Made by a program: the position numbers and the translations under genes
Assembly (NCBI GenBank): GCA_000969725.1
Contig: JXSR01S041668.1
DNA length: 26,633 bases
Origin: Ophiothrix spiculata
Taxonomy: Eukaryota; Echinodermata; Ophiuroidea; Amphilepidida; Ophiotrichidae
Strand: one strand, 5' to 3'
In this document: positions 10,388-20,634 of the stretch, one piece after another
Layout of the letters: each line of letters starts with the position of its first letter
How positions within the stretch are numbered: position 1 is the first letter of the stretch
Notes under the pieces: model-generated
What the model was told of the DNA's origin: nothing
Seen by the model: only the letters and a program-made list of their open reading frames with translations
Databases searched by the model: none

Positions 10388-11401
10388 AGGTGTCCAAAAA
10401 TTAACTCCCCATTTTTAAATGCTTATAACTTTAGAACCAGGATTCGCATGGCAACTATAGACATGTGTATTGATAGAGGAAAATTGTAGAATTCTTTTGA
10501 TACCAAACATTATGCAATCAGTGAACTTCTAAGATAGCAAGAAGGTCTGAAAGTTCAAAGTGGTTGAGCCAATATACCATACAGTGTTAATAGTCTTCTG
10601 CAACTTCACTATGACGACATGTGGCCTCATACAGCTAAACGGTTGAGAATGGCTTTTTTAATTAACTTTTTCATGAACAATCATATTGCTCAAGACAAAG
10701 AAACATTGGCCCATTCACTCCCATGATTAAGGTCCGCTCGAATACTTGGGTTATCTGAAGGACAGTATATCCCAACACCATGGACTATTCCTGACCTGAA
10801 ACAGAACATCATCAGTAAAACATGAAGATCAAGAAGAACGCATGCATAAACGTCCAGAGCTTTGTCGTTAGAGTAAAATATTTTTTTTGAAATCTGCAAG
10901 GAGGAGCATATCCTGAAATACTAGGCAGCTTAATCTGGGCAAGAAGGAGGTAATTTGATATGTCCCTGTGAGTGTAACTTTGAATGTGTAATAAGGAGTA
11001 CTGCTGTTGTGTACCATTTAAAGATGAGCATAATGCGAGATTTACGCTTTGACAAATTAAAAACATTTTAATGAGCATTATGTAATTATTAAGACAAAAC
11101 CACAATCAAAAATCTTTGTATTAACATTGTAAAAGCTTTTTCGCTGAATTAGTCATTAAAATGATCATGAATGATTCTTCTGTCTTCAAAGATTGCTCCC
11201 TCCTCTACATGTGACGCGCACATTTGTTTTTATTCTCAGTATAAAGTAGGCTTTTTACGTTTGGTACGTTTTTTACATGTTTGGTACCAAATTAATTCTA
11301 CACGTTTCTTCTATCAATACATATGTCTATAGTTGCCATGCGAATCCTGGTTTTAAAGTTATAAGCATTTTAAAAAGGGGAGTTTATTTTTGGACACCCT
11401 G
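10388..11401 (+). mobile_element. Decayed Tc1/mariner-like transposon (about 1.0 kb)
   Basis: Terminal inverted repeats of about 115 bp start GGTGTCCAAAAA at both ends; TA lies at 10386-10387 and 11402-11403. Copies 2 and 4 have the empty site TTTCTATTATGG. The internal sequence holds the eroded 3' part of a transposase (separate entry). The left tip has lost bases relative to the right (CAGGGTGTCC). The minus-strand frames at 10690-10899 and 10812-11105 are not genes. Confidence 0.88.
10613..10825 (+). pseudogene. Remnant of a DDE transposase, C-terminal half
   Basis: The plus frame from 10613 reads DDMWPHTAKRLRMAFLINFF, then a stop-interrupted stretch, then PTPWTIPDLKQNI. In Tc1/mariner-type transposases the second catalytic Asp lies in a Q-D-x-A-x-P-H motif, and a TLxxLKxxI-type helix follows the SPDL/FLWG region; the order and spacing here fit. 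The WPP-SPDL segment is recognisable only as a degraded LRSARILG after an in-frame TGA. It lies inside the TIR element and is non-functional. Confidence 0.65.
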
Positions 11402-12150
11402 TATTATGGTCACAGTCTATTAACGATATCCGAGATGGTATGGTCATCAAATCACACCTGTTTGAAGTTAAGATCAGGATGTTTCTCGGGATATCAAAGT
11501 AATATGACCTGTTTGAGATTTACTAGAAGTCAACTTTATCCATAAAGTTCAGATGTAAGCTTTTAATCGAGGATTGCATTTCAAGATTAACTCACCTTTT
11601 ACTTTCAAGCACTTGTAGGTTTATATAATAATCTGTTATGCACTACTACCCAGTTTCTCTTATTTAACCATGCCAAACAATTTGTAGCAAAGGTGAGTGG
11701 CCTTACCTGCCATCTGGTATCGGTAGCCTTTGGATTAAATATAGACAAAGGATAAACAGACTTGATATTAAAACTTTCAGAAGTGTAGGTAATATTTACT
11801 TAAAATCATGATTTTGTTAAATGTTTTTCAATATAATAAATAGATAGGTGTAACGATGTGGTTTACGAATATCAATGGCGCTCAATCTCGGTGTCCCGGT
11901 GAATGCTCTCATTTTTTTCTTTCAACCTGATTCATGCTGCTGTTAAGCAAGCTTCATGACAGATCGTATAAGCGGGTACTAGGTATTATTTCAAAATGTC
12001 AGCACCTGACCATGTATAACACACCATGATGCTAGCAATATCATGATGTTAAATTCGTGAAATATACTGACATGAATTTGTTAATTTCTGCAGACTTGTA
12101 AGATGAAATTCCTTCCCCTCGTAGCCCAAAACTTAAATACATTTTCTTTC

Positions 12151-12220
12151 TGGCAAGGATTTGAACCTGGAACCGCCTGTTCACCAAGCGGATGTTCTGA
12201 CAACTGATAAATTGAGTAGA
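12151..12220 (-). repeat. tRNA-like SINE head in W (copy 3)
   Basis: Counterpart of 2861-2930. On the minus strand the B box reads GGTTCCAGGTTCAAATCC, with a T-arm that pairs at four of five positions and an anticodon-like loop TTGGTGA. The better box conservation here and in copy 4 supports a polymerase III origin. Copy 2 has lost this head at its deletion junction. Confidence 0.42.
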
Positions 12221-12245
12221 GATGACATTGAAGCTCTAAATTATA

Positions 12246-12625
12246 CGTGACCGTCCATTCCAAATCAGCCGTAAATGCCTCCTCTTGTCATTCTTATTTT
12301 TAAATATTTGCAAAGACCATGCTTTAAGGATGGCCCGTCAAAGGTTTTCAGTGAGTAAAAAAGTATAACTGAGATAAACGCGTTCAAAGATCAGTAAGCC
12401 TTATATTTTCTGCTGATTGGCTTAAAAATATGCAGATTTATTTCGCATTTCCTATCATTTTGTTGAAATGAAACCTTGCTGGTATTTTGTAGTAAGCACA
12501 AGGATTGTTAATCTGTCAAAAAAAAACCAATTTCGGCAAATTATGACCTTGACATGTATTTTCACCTGTAGCGCAAAAATGAAGTTTCTGGTATTTACGA
12601 CTCATACGGGCTGGACAGCCACATA
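12246..12625. mobile_element. Inverted-repeat element family B, copy in array unit 3
   Basis: The ends GTGACCGTCCA and, inverted, GTGGCTGTCCA begin inverted repeats that share CGTAAAT further in. Copy 1 lacks the segment (AGCTCTAGTTTATATCTCAAG is continuous at 2933-2953), so this is an insertion. The flanks suggest a short AT-rich duplication. It is homologous to 18857-19218 and 21911-22313. No coding capacity. Confidence 0.65.
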
Positions 12626-12735
12626 TCTCAAACACTAGATCTAAAGGCTTTTAACTTAAATCCATGATGCTATTCACTTTTATTGAAGGAACTAGCAGAG
12701 AAATAAATTATTTATATCGATTTACATATAATAAA

Positions 12736-13789
12736 TACAGGGTGTGCCAATAAAAACGCAAGATTTTTCGTGAATTTTTCCTGAGAGAATTAGGCTTTAT
12801 GTAATAAAAACAATTATCACATGTTATTGTACATAATCTCAGCTTCAATCAGCGTTTTGTTTCGTAAAATTTGAGCGTTTAATTCTGAAGTTATTACAAA
12901 TTGTGTGAAGCCCTTTAAAATTGGGTTGGTCCGATTTCTTGATTTCAATTCCATGATCAACAACCAAACGTAGGTGGCAATCAAAACATTAAATGGCAAG
13001 TTATTTTATCTCCAGATGAAAACTTCTATTGCTTACTTGCATTTTTGTTTAGTGTTATATCTAAAGCTCATTGAAAGTATCCAATCAACCAAAAAAAAAG
13101 ATATCAAAATAACTTTAATTACCAGACATAACAATTTCAGTTGTCTTCTCTTCCAAATTTCATGTTCAAAGTTTCCCCAAACCGGAATATAAGTTCGTTT
13201 CTAAATATCTGCCATGATGTGGACCTTGAGCTTGATTGTAAAATTTATCTTGATGCACAATGTAACTTTCCCCCAAAATAACAATTGCAGCTACTGCCTC
13301 CGAGTCTCGCTTTTTATCTATTCATTTTTTATGTTAATTACAAATGCCCTTAATTTTTTTGATTTATTTTAGAGCTGACACAGACTGAAGATCCACAACT
13401 AAAACCAGGAAAGCGGAGACTGCTAAAACTAAAAATTGCCTATAAATCTTTCTTCAAATCGATCATCTGTTTTGTTTTCAATAAAAATAATTGACCAATA
13501 ATATCGTTGAGACACAAATGATTGTAAAATTAGTTTAACAGGTTTGAATTTAAAGGGTCTAATGTCTTGAATGCATATCATCCTGGGTTAACATACTTAA
13601 TCCGATGACCACAAATCGGACCAGATTTAAATTTCCGGACAGGAATATCTGAATTGGATGAAACGAAGGTCATAATGAAGGGGAGAAGCTCTATTTTAAT
13701 ATTATTGGTGATTAAATGAGAAAAATCGCCTGCTTATATTTTAAATATTTTTGTTTTCAAATCTTGCGTTTTTATTGGCACACCCTGTA
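12736..13789. mobile_element. 1054-bp TIR element with 9-bp flanking repeat
   Basis: Perfect 31-bp terminal inverted repeats start TACAGGGTGTGCCAATAAAA. The element is flanked on both sides by TATAATAAA (12727-12735, 13790-13798), present once at the matching place in copy 4 (about 19322-19331). Reading the terminal TA as target instead gives a classic TA element. Internal frames (12817-12999 minus; 12974-13192 plus) show no recognisable transposase. Probably non-autonomous. Confidence 0.8.
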
Positions 13790-14735
13790 TATAATAAATT
13801 ACTTCTTAGTTTATGGGACTATTTGTTCCTTTGCAGGGCGGGAGAAAACAATAAAAGTTCTCAGCCTTGACATACCACTCACTTGACTACAAAGCTTTAA
13901 TGACACCGGAGCACTTTAGATTACATAATTATAAACACCTTCAGCCTAAACCACGTATCTCCTCACTTCTTGAAAGAGAGGACAGACGTATATCTAGCTA
14001 AACCAAATAAATATATAGTTAATTTGTACTAAGTTCATGAAGTGATATGTACGTCTGGTGAAACTTGAAATCAAAATCCAAATTGTCGGCACGGATTTGA
14101 ACCAAGCGCATCCATTAAGTAAAAGAGGAGTGATGAGAACGTCGATTTGAGCTGAATTCTTTTAACACAAAAAAGGGCTTAATCCCATAAATCTCAATCC
14201 GTTAACTTAGCGCGGGTTTTTGTCTTATTTTTAATGTTATAAATGTTGTAACATTAAAAGAGAAATATCTGAAACTCAGAGAATCGATTAAACATATTCT
14301 GAAGTACAGTATGCAATATAATTACAAATATATACACATTTCTCATTCATTGCTTTACATCGTTATGATATTTTATTTATATGCAACTGCAGTACGTTAT
14401 GTTATTTACATTTTATTACTATGAAGTCTGTCTCATTTTCAACTGTAAAGTGTGATACCTTCATCGGTACGGTATTCCCTGATACTCTAAATATATAAAG
14501 TGTCATTAACCATTGGAATGAGCATTGTATTACAAAGTCCTATCACATAACCATTTTGGCATGCACTAATGACTATCTTGTTTTTACAATGTGTAATTGT
14601 ATTGTTTTTGTGCATGTTCACAGACGTTACATAAACAAATACCCGTAGTAGAGTGTTCATCTGTATCTATATATCTATCAAAATGACTATGTAAACGCTT
14701 GTTGTTGTTTTTTCTAAAACCCTATTAAGCATGTT

Positions 14736-14938
14736 GGCACGACGTTTCAAGGAGATATACCCCTTTTCATCAGGCAAAAATGCAAGAAGATAAGTAACTT
14801 TTCATTTTTGCTCTCAGGATTTATTTGTATGTTTTGCATTATATTATAGTTTCATGTAGATTATTTGCTACCTTTTCTTGTTTTGCTTGTTTTTGTTTGC
14901 CTGATGAAAAGGGGTATATCCCCTTGAAACGTCGTGCC
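14736..14938. ncRNA. Inverted pair of hammerhead-ribozyme motifs
   Basis: Two 43-nt arms (14736-14778 and 14896-14938) are inverted repeats with one mismatch. The right arm on the plus strand reads CTGATGA (14901-14907), then stem II AAGGGG/CCCCTT with loop TATAT, then GAAAC (14926-14930) and GTC ending 14933, the predicted cleavage site. The left arm carries the same on the minus strand, and its mismatch gives a G-U pair that keeps stem II. Stem III would be the self-complementary ACGT, as in the dimeric hammerheads known from Penelope-like elements. Present only in copy 3. No GIY-YIG or RT coding is visible nearby. Confidence 0.7.
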
Positions 14939-15105
14939 GTTCTATATGTATATCTGAATTTCCGGTGAGTCTTTATTTTGTTTCTGTTTTTACTTGTTGT
15001 ATTAACTTTTGGCCTATATACGCACTTTCTATGATTTAGGCCTATATATTGTGTTATTTTTTCATCACATCAAGTTGGCTTACTTTGTTTTTACCTCCAA
15101 TGGCT
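14939..15105. other. Unmatched sequence beside the hammerhead pair
   Basis: It matches no other array copy and lies between the hammerhead arms and block T. It is probably part of the same insertion that replaced block U. No open frame. GGCCTATATA recurs twice (about 15011 and 15039). Confidence 0.4.
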
Positions 15106-15113
15106 TTTAATTC

Positions 15114-15431
15114 TCAATTAGACAGTATTAATAATTGCCGAAGGCTTGTTACTTCATCATATGGTTCAAAGTACTGACAAGGGAAAAGAAAACGTGAAAA
15201 AACATGCATGTGCGAATAAGTTAAGACTTGAAAAAAATCGGGTGAAACGACTATGTATGACTCGTAGATTAATTGTATGTATTTTCTAATACGCAATTTG
15301 CCGTAAATAGTACTCATTCTGAAGTACTTTAGATCATATGTTATATACAAGCCGTCAGGGGAAAAGGTCTTGGCACAATTGTCATTGATTTTACATGCTT
15401 TCCCCGTTCCCCACTCAATGTTGATAAACAT
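15114..15431 (-). other. Conserved minus-strand open frame in T (copy 3, 105 codons)
   Basis: The longest version of the T-block frame. It begins with ATG and includes CKINDNCAKTFSPDG, then an aromatic- and basic-rich stretch, and runs past the LRQ position used as a stop in copy 1. No signal peptide or membrane span is evident and no domain is recognised. Copy 1 has an indel near the start that breaks this ATG frame. It may be a relic exon of a gene carried by the array, or a repeat-derived frame. Confidence 0.25.
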
Positions 15432-15956
15432 TAAAACAGGGATTGGGAATGGGTGGTCAGATTAGAAGAGTTTTTTTATTGCCTTCAAATTTTTCCATCT
15501 CTTATTGTAGTTTCTAGTGTTTTAAACTGATGAATGGACCTAAAAAAACTCAAATGTTCCAACGACTTTTTTCCTTGATTGTAGATAAAAAGCATTAAGA
15601 AATCACCAGAGATTTCTTCGAATCTCCCTATCTACTCACAGTGATCAAATGTTATCCTTTAAGGGATTTAATAAAACGCCTCCAGCCGTGACTTTTTACT
15701 TTTGAAAACACTACTTCGATACAGCATAGTATTTTATTGAGATCAGTTACATACTTGGAGCTAAATTCGTCGTTAATGAGACTGAGAACGTGATATTTGT
15801 GATTAATTAACTTAAAGGGTTAATTTGATTGTCATTGAAAAGTTAGAAACTATAAATAAAAGATAAATATACAACTAGACGCAGGCAAGATTGAATGAGA
15901 TTAGGTTATATTCAAATATTTCGTCCTCTCAAAATATTTACAGATTGTTGTTGTCT

Positions 15957-16052
15957 TGTTTTGCACTAGAAGTAAAGATATGAACTGCAAGTGTCTTAAA
16001 ATAGTTGTGATCATATCTTATTTAGAATATGGTATCAAATTCATAATAACAT
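15957..16052. repeat. About 95-bp insertion in block T of copy 3
   Basis: Copy 1 reads GTTGTTGACATATTTTGATACC at 6241, whereas copy 3 has about 95 extra bases before the same ATATTTTGATACC. The insert contains GGTATCAAAT facing ATTTTGATACC, giving a loose hairpin. Too short to classify. Confidence 0.5.
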
Positions 16053-16683
16053 GAACATATTTTGATACCAAAATCAGTTATTAAAACTTTTAAAACTATT
16101 TGTATTATACATATATAATGTTTATTTCGCAACCATTAGTTATGTGTGACAGACAGGCAAATATTCATAGGTTTTCATTTTATTTTAGAATCTTTATATA
16201 TAAAAGCATGTTTATGTTTTACATCTGGCATTTTCGAAAGAAAAAACAACACAGTATAAAACAATCTAGGCGTATACTGATCACCAGTGCCGGTCTAATG
16301 ATATACAGCGTCCTGGTGACTGAGCGTCCTAGGTACTATTCACTTGTGTAGAGCGTACTTGTACAGGTGCGGTCAATAAATGATTGATTGCGACTTATTC
16401 CGTGTAGTTCAATTAGACCCGGACTCCTGGTTATGGGAGACACCAAGTGTCATTAAACCGGCCATAGGTACTACCCTGCTTCTTATTGGTGATAACATAA
16501 TTTGAGACGATATTACTTAATTACTTTAGAACATATTATGATTTTATTTAAAACTTATGTTATCATCATTGAGTGAGAATAACCGAGGCGAAAATCCCTG
16601 TAGATCACTTGACTGTTGTGTGTATATACCTACCAATGACTGGTTTTCTAAACACTGAATATCTTTCTGTTTGTTGTATACGT

Positions 16684-17010
16684 GGAGCTCGTGTGGTCTA
16701 GTGGAATAGTGCAGGACTCCGAATCGATAGGTCGTGAGTTCGAGCCCCGCTACGGCCAACGGGTTATGTCCTTGGGCAAGGCATTTAATCCTCATTGCTT
16801 CGTCTACCCGAGCGTTATTGGGAAGCTGTTATGGGAAACATTACAATCTAAGTGCAGATAGGGTGCGTGCTTGGCCAGCGACTCCTAGGTGAATGCGAAA
16901 TGATTGTGACGGTTTCCTGATGACAGCGTAATAATAGGCAACAGCGCTTTGAAACATTTGTATAAGGCGCTCAATAAATGTTATATATTATTATTATTAT
17001 TATTATTATA
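16684..17010 (+). mobile_element. tRNA-derived SINE, full length
   Basis: The head is a tRNA-like region with A box TGGTCTAGTGG (16694-16704) and B box GAGTTCGAGCC (16736-16746). The body contains CCTTGGGCAAGGCA, a motif found in conserved central domains of metazoan SINEs. The tail has GCGCTTTG, then TATAAGGCGCTCAATAAATG and a (TTA)n run. The tail type suggests mobilisation by an L2/CR1-like LINE. The minus-strand frame at 16544-16795 that crosses it is not a gene. Confidence 0.85.
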
Positions 17011-17013
17011 ATT

Positions 17014-17150
17014 ACTACCGATTGAAATGACAAACTGTATCTAAAAGTTCAATTCATTGGCTATAAAATGCAATCTTTACAAAGTTTCTTACTATCTTTA
17101 CCCAAGAAAGTTGCACGCAAAAAATTGTAAGTTTTTTCTGGGACATCTTG
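17014..17150. mobile_element. Right-arm fragment of foldback element family A
   Basis: Starts at ACTACCGATTGAAATGA and ends GGGACATCTTG followed by TA, matching the right arms at 7230-7350 and 9705-9844. Left part missing; the SINE abuts its broken end. Confidence 0.75.
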
Positions 17151-17220
17151 TATCTAAATGGTTGATACTGTTGAAATAAGCTGGGCGCAATGGAAAAAAT
17201 TGGAAATATCTTGAACATAG

Positions 17221-17648
17221 ACTCTTCTTTTTCTTTTTCTTTCTCTTTCTCTTTTTTTCTTCTTTCTATCTTTCTCTTTCCTTTTCCATTTCTGATATAC
17301 CTACCTTTGATCATATTCCCTTTGTTCTCCCTTCATTTGATTTAAAAGGATACCCTTTGCAACTACCATTATTTTCATTCCCGATTCATTTTTTTATGCT
17401 ATTCTAATTGCTATTTACCTAATTTGCATAATATTCCTTGTTATATTTAGCCTACTTTCTATCCATAATTGTATCTTGATCTTCTGAGTAATGGGTGCCT
17501 TCAGCCACACGCCTCGCGTTTTTGAAGGCATCCATTTCTCACATATGCAATGTTTGTTCTCTATTCAAAATATTTTTTATATTTATATACTGTTATTATA
17601 TTTGTATATGTTTAGAGAAAACAAATAAACTAAACTGAAACTGAAACT
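17221..17648 (+). mobile_element. Retroposon-like insertion with GAAACT tail
   Basis: It interrupts ACATAG/TACCAACC, which is continuous or nearly so in the other W copies. It begins with a C/T-rich tract (17223-17290) and ends in AAACTGAAACTGAAACT, a short repeated tail of the type at the 3' end of non-LTR elements. A hairpin TGGGTGCCTTC facing GAAGGCATCCA lies at about 17493-17534. The last 53 bases before the tail recur exactly at 19901-19953. The minus-strand frame at 17054-17314 (KEKEKEKE) is the C/T tract read backward. Confidence 0.65.
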
Positions 17649-18760
17649 CTACCAACCTTGTGAATCTACAGTAAAATCCTCTTATGCGCTACAGCCACGA
17701 CGCCTTCTACTAGGAAATACAATGCAGCAAATTGAATAGCAGGAAACCTTCCAAGTGTCTTCAGCTACTCGGGTTAAGCTTCAAAAAGATAAAAGCGGAA
17801 ATACCACTTGCAATGTCATTTCATGAATAACTTAGAGCAAACTCAAACAATCCTTCACAGAATCCTGTTAATAGCAGAAATACATGTTTTGTAGCAAGTA
17901 AAGTACCCTACTATGTAGGTCAAGTCAAGCTGCCAGTAAATATGTCGTTCTTTAATGGTTTCTATTATGGTCACAGTCTATTAACGATATCCGAGATGGT
18001 ATGGTCATCTAATCACACCTGTTTGAAGTTAAGATCAGGATGTTTTTCAGGATATCAAAGTAATATGACCTGTTTGAGATTTACTAGAAGTCAACCTTAT
18101 CCATAAAGTTCAGATGTAAGCTTTTAATCAAGGATTGTATTTCAAGATTAACTCACCTTTTACTTTCAACCACTTGTAGGTTTATATAATAATCACTTAA
18201 GCACTACAACCCAGTTTCTCCTGTTTAACCATGCTAACCATAGCCTTGGGTTATATGTTGAAAGAGCAAACATTTTGTAGCAAAGGTGAATGGCTTTACC
18301 TGCCATCTGGTATCGGTAGCTTATGGATTAAATATTGACAAAGGAAAAACAGACTGCTTGATATTAAAACTTTCAGAAGTGTAGGTAATATTTACTTAAA
18401 ATCATGATTTTTTAAATTTTATACAATATTTTAAATAGGTACGTAGGTGTAACGATGTGATTTACGAATATCAGGGACGCTCAATCTCGGTGTCCCGGTG
18501 AATGCTCTCATTTTTTGTCCTTTCAACGTGATTCATGCTGCTGTAATTATATACTCATGCAGTTAAACAAGCTGCATTACAGATCGTATAAGCGGGTACT
18601 AGGTATTATTGCAAAATGTCAGCACCTGAACATGCACAACACACCATGATGCTACCAATATATGATGTTATAGTCGTGAAATATACTGACATTTCTGCAG
18701 ACAGAAAGGCTTCCCTTTGGAAGATGAAATTCCTTCCCCTCGTAGCCCAAAACTTCTTTC

Positions 18761-18830
18761 TGGCGAGGATTTGAACCTGGAACCACCTGTTCACCAAGCG
18801 GATGTTCTGACAACTGATTAATTGAGTAGA
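18761..18830 (-). repeat. tRNA-like SINE head in W (copy 4)
   Basis: Third copy of the same tRNA-like piece, minus strand, with B box GGTTCCAGGTTCAAATCC and the TTGGTGA loop. Two overlapping minus-strand frames of 63 and 73 codons cross it; I treat them as chance frames of the repeat. Confidence 0.42.
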
Positions 18831-18856
18831 TACGACATCGAAGCTCTAAATTATAT

Positions 18857-19218
18857 GTGACCGTCCATTCCAAACCAGCCGTATATGCTGCCTTATTTTT
18901 TAAATATTTGCAAAGACCATGCTTTAAGGATGGTCCGTCAAAGGTTGTCAGGAAGTAAAAAGTATACCTGAGATAAACGCGTTCAAAATTCAGTAAGCCC
19001 TATATTTTCTGTTGATTTTCTTAAAAATATGCAGATTTATTTCGCATTTCCTATAATTTTCTTGAAATGAAACATTACTGGTATTTTGTAGTAAGCACAA
19101 GGATTGTTAATATGTAAAAAAAAACAATTTCGGCAAATTATGACCTTGACATGTATTTTCACCTGAAGCGCAAAATGAAGTTTCTGGTATTTACGGCTCA
19201 TACGGGCTGGACAGCCAC
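18857..19218. mobile_element. Inverted-repeat element family B, copy in array unit 4
   Basis: Same position within the unit as 12246-12625, hence inserted before those two units separated. The ends GTGACCGTCC and (inverted) GTGGCTGTCC are retained. Non-coding; the minus-strand frame at 19037-19261 is not conserved in the relatives. Confidence 0.65.
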
Positions 19219-19787
19219 ATATCTTAAACATTAGATCTAAAGGCTTCCAACTTAACTCCATGGTGCTATATACTTTTCTAGAAGGAACTAGCAGAGAAAC
19301 ACATTATTTATATCGATTTACATATAATAAATTACTTCTTAGTTTATGGGACTATTTTTTCCTTTGCAGGGCGGGAGAAAACAGTAAAAGTTCTCAGCTT
19401 TGATATACCACTCACTTGACCACAAAGTTTTGATGACACCGGAGCACTTTAGATTACATAATTATAAAGACCTTCAGCTTAAACCACCAAAGAGAGGGCA
19501 GACGAATATCTAGCTAAACCAAATAAATGTATAGTTAATTTGTACTAAATTCAAGAAGTGATATGTACGTCTGGCGAAACTTGAAATCAAAATCCAAATT
19601 GTCGGCACGGATTTCAACCAAGGACATCCATTAAGTAAAAGAGAAGTGATGAGAACGTCGATTTGAGCTGAAGACTTTTAACACTAAAGAAAGAAGGGCT
19701 TAATTCCATAAATCTTAATCCGTTAACTTAGCGTGGGTTTTTGTAACATTAAGAGACATATCTGAAACTCAGAGAATCCATTAGGGG

Positions 19788-19900
19788 CGGCTTCAAAACT
19801 CAACCGGCGGTTGCCTGCCGGTTCTGGGCGGTTCTTGGCGGTTCAACCGGAATAAACAATAGCCAACCGCCCAGAACCGCCCGGAACCGGCAGACAACCG
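19788..19900. repeat. GC-rich foldback with 36-nt arms
   Basis: Arms 19808-19843 and 19865-19900 pair at 33 of 36 positions around a 21-nt AT-rich loop. Each arm is built of CGGTT/CCGGTT words (GGGCGGTTC, GGCGGTTC). Composition is strikingly GC-rich for this locus. A related CAACCGGCGG piece occurs inverted at about 23213-23250. Probably the foldback end of a mobile element. Confidence 0.7.
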
Positions 19901-19953
19901 CTGTTATTATATTTGTATATGTTTAGAGAAAACAAATAAACTAAACTGAAACT
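19901..19953 (+). repeat. 53-bp exact copy of the 17590-17642 retroposon end
   Basis: Begins CTGTTATTATATTTGTATAT and ends AAACTGAAACT, identical to the sequence at 17590-17642. It directly follows the GC-rich foldback, so foldback plus tail may be one inserted element. Confidence 0.8.
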
Positions 19954-20634
19954 AACATAATGCACATTTCTCATTTATTGCTTTACATCGTTATGATATT
20001 TTATTTACATGCAACTGCAGCACGTCATATTATTTACATTTTATTACCATGAAGTCTGTCTCATTTTCAACTCTAAAATGTGATACCTTCATCGGTACGG
20101 TATTCCCTGATATTCCAAATATATAAAGTCCCATTAACCATTGGAATGAGCATTGTATTACAAAGTCATATCACATAACCATTTTGGCATGCACTAATGA
20201 CTATCTTGTTTTCAAACATTGTGTAATTTTATTGTTTTTGTGCATGTTCACAGACGTTACATAAACAAATACCCGTAGAGTGTTCATCTTTATCTATCTA
20301 TCAAAATGACTATGTAAACGATGGTGTTTTTTCTAAAATCCTATAAGCTTGTGGAAAGTTAGCAGCTGTTTTACTAGCGTTTAAATACGTACAACTCAAG
20401 GGACTCTTGTGAGTGAAAAGTGAATGGTCAAGAAACATTTGATATCCAACAAAAGAAGACCCTTAGATTTGATTAGAATCGCTAAGGTTTTTTTTCAATA
20501 TCTAAGGGAATATCACTTACTAGCTATCCTTGCTAGCATCAATTGGCAAAACGTACTTGAAACATCACATGATAAGACTACCTAACCATTTTAATCAATT
20601 GGCGGAATAACGTGTTCAGCTTGAATCTACTTAA

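Larger units (their letters stand above)
8960..16660 (+). repeat. Tandem array copy 3, transposon-riddled, lacking U
   Basis: The W start (AACTTGTGTAATGCCTGGTA, 8961-8980) matches 1655-1674. W is then interrupted by a LINE tail, a foldback element, a 146-bp element and a mariner-like element before continuing to about 12245. X spans 12626-14220 with a 1054-bp TIR insertion, V 14221-14732, T about 15106-16383 and Y 16384-16660. Block U is missing; in its place is the hammerhead-bearing inverted repeat (14736-14938) plus about 165 bp of unmatched sequence. Confidence 0.8.

Noticed and set aside
16684-16756. Functional tRNA gene
   Set aside because: A and B boxes are present, but acceptor and anticodon stems do not pair well and the sequence continues into a SINE body and tail.
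16914-16956. CTGATGA followed by GAAAC in the SINE tail, suggesting another hammerhead
   Set aside because: There is no proper stem II directly after CTGATGA: only a distant AGCG/CGCT pairing with unpaired bases beside the core, and no suitable cleavage triplet. Treated as coincidence.
17054-17314. 86-codon minus-strand frame with a KEKEKEKE run
   Set aside because: It is the reverse of a C/T-rich simple tract at the start of an insertion and crosses the end of another transposon.
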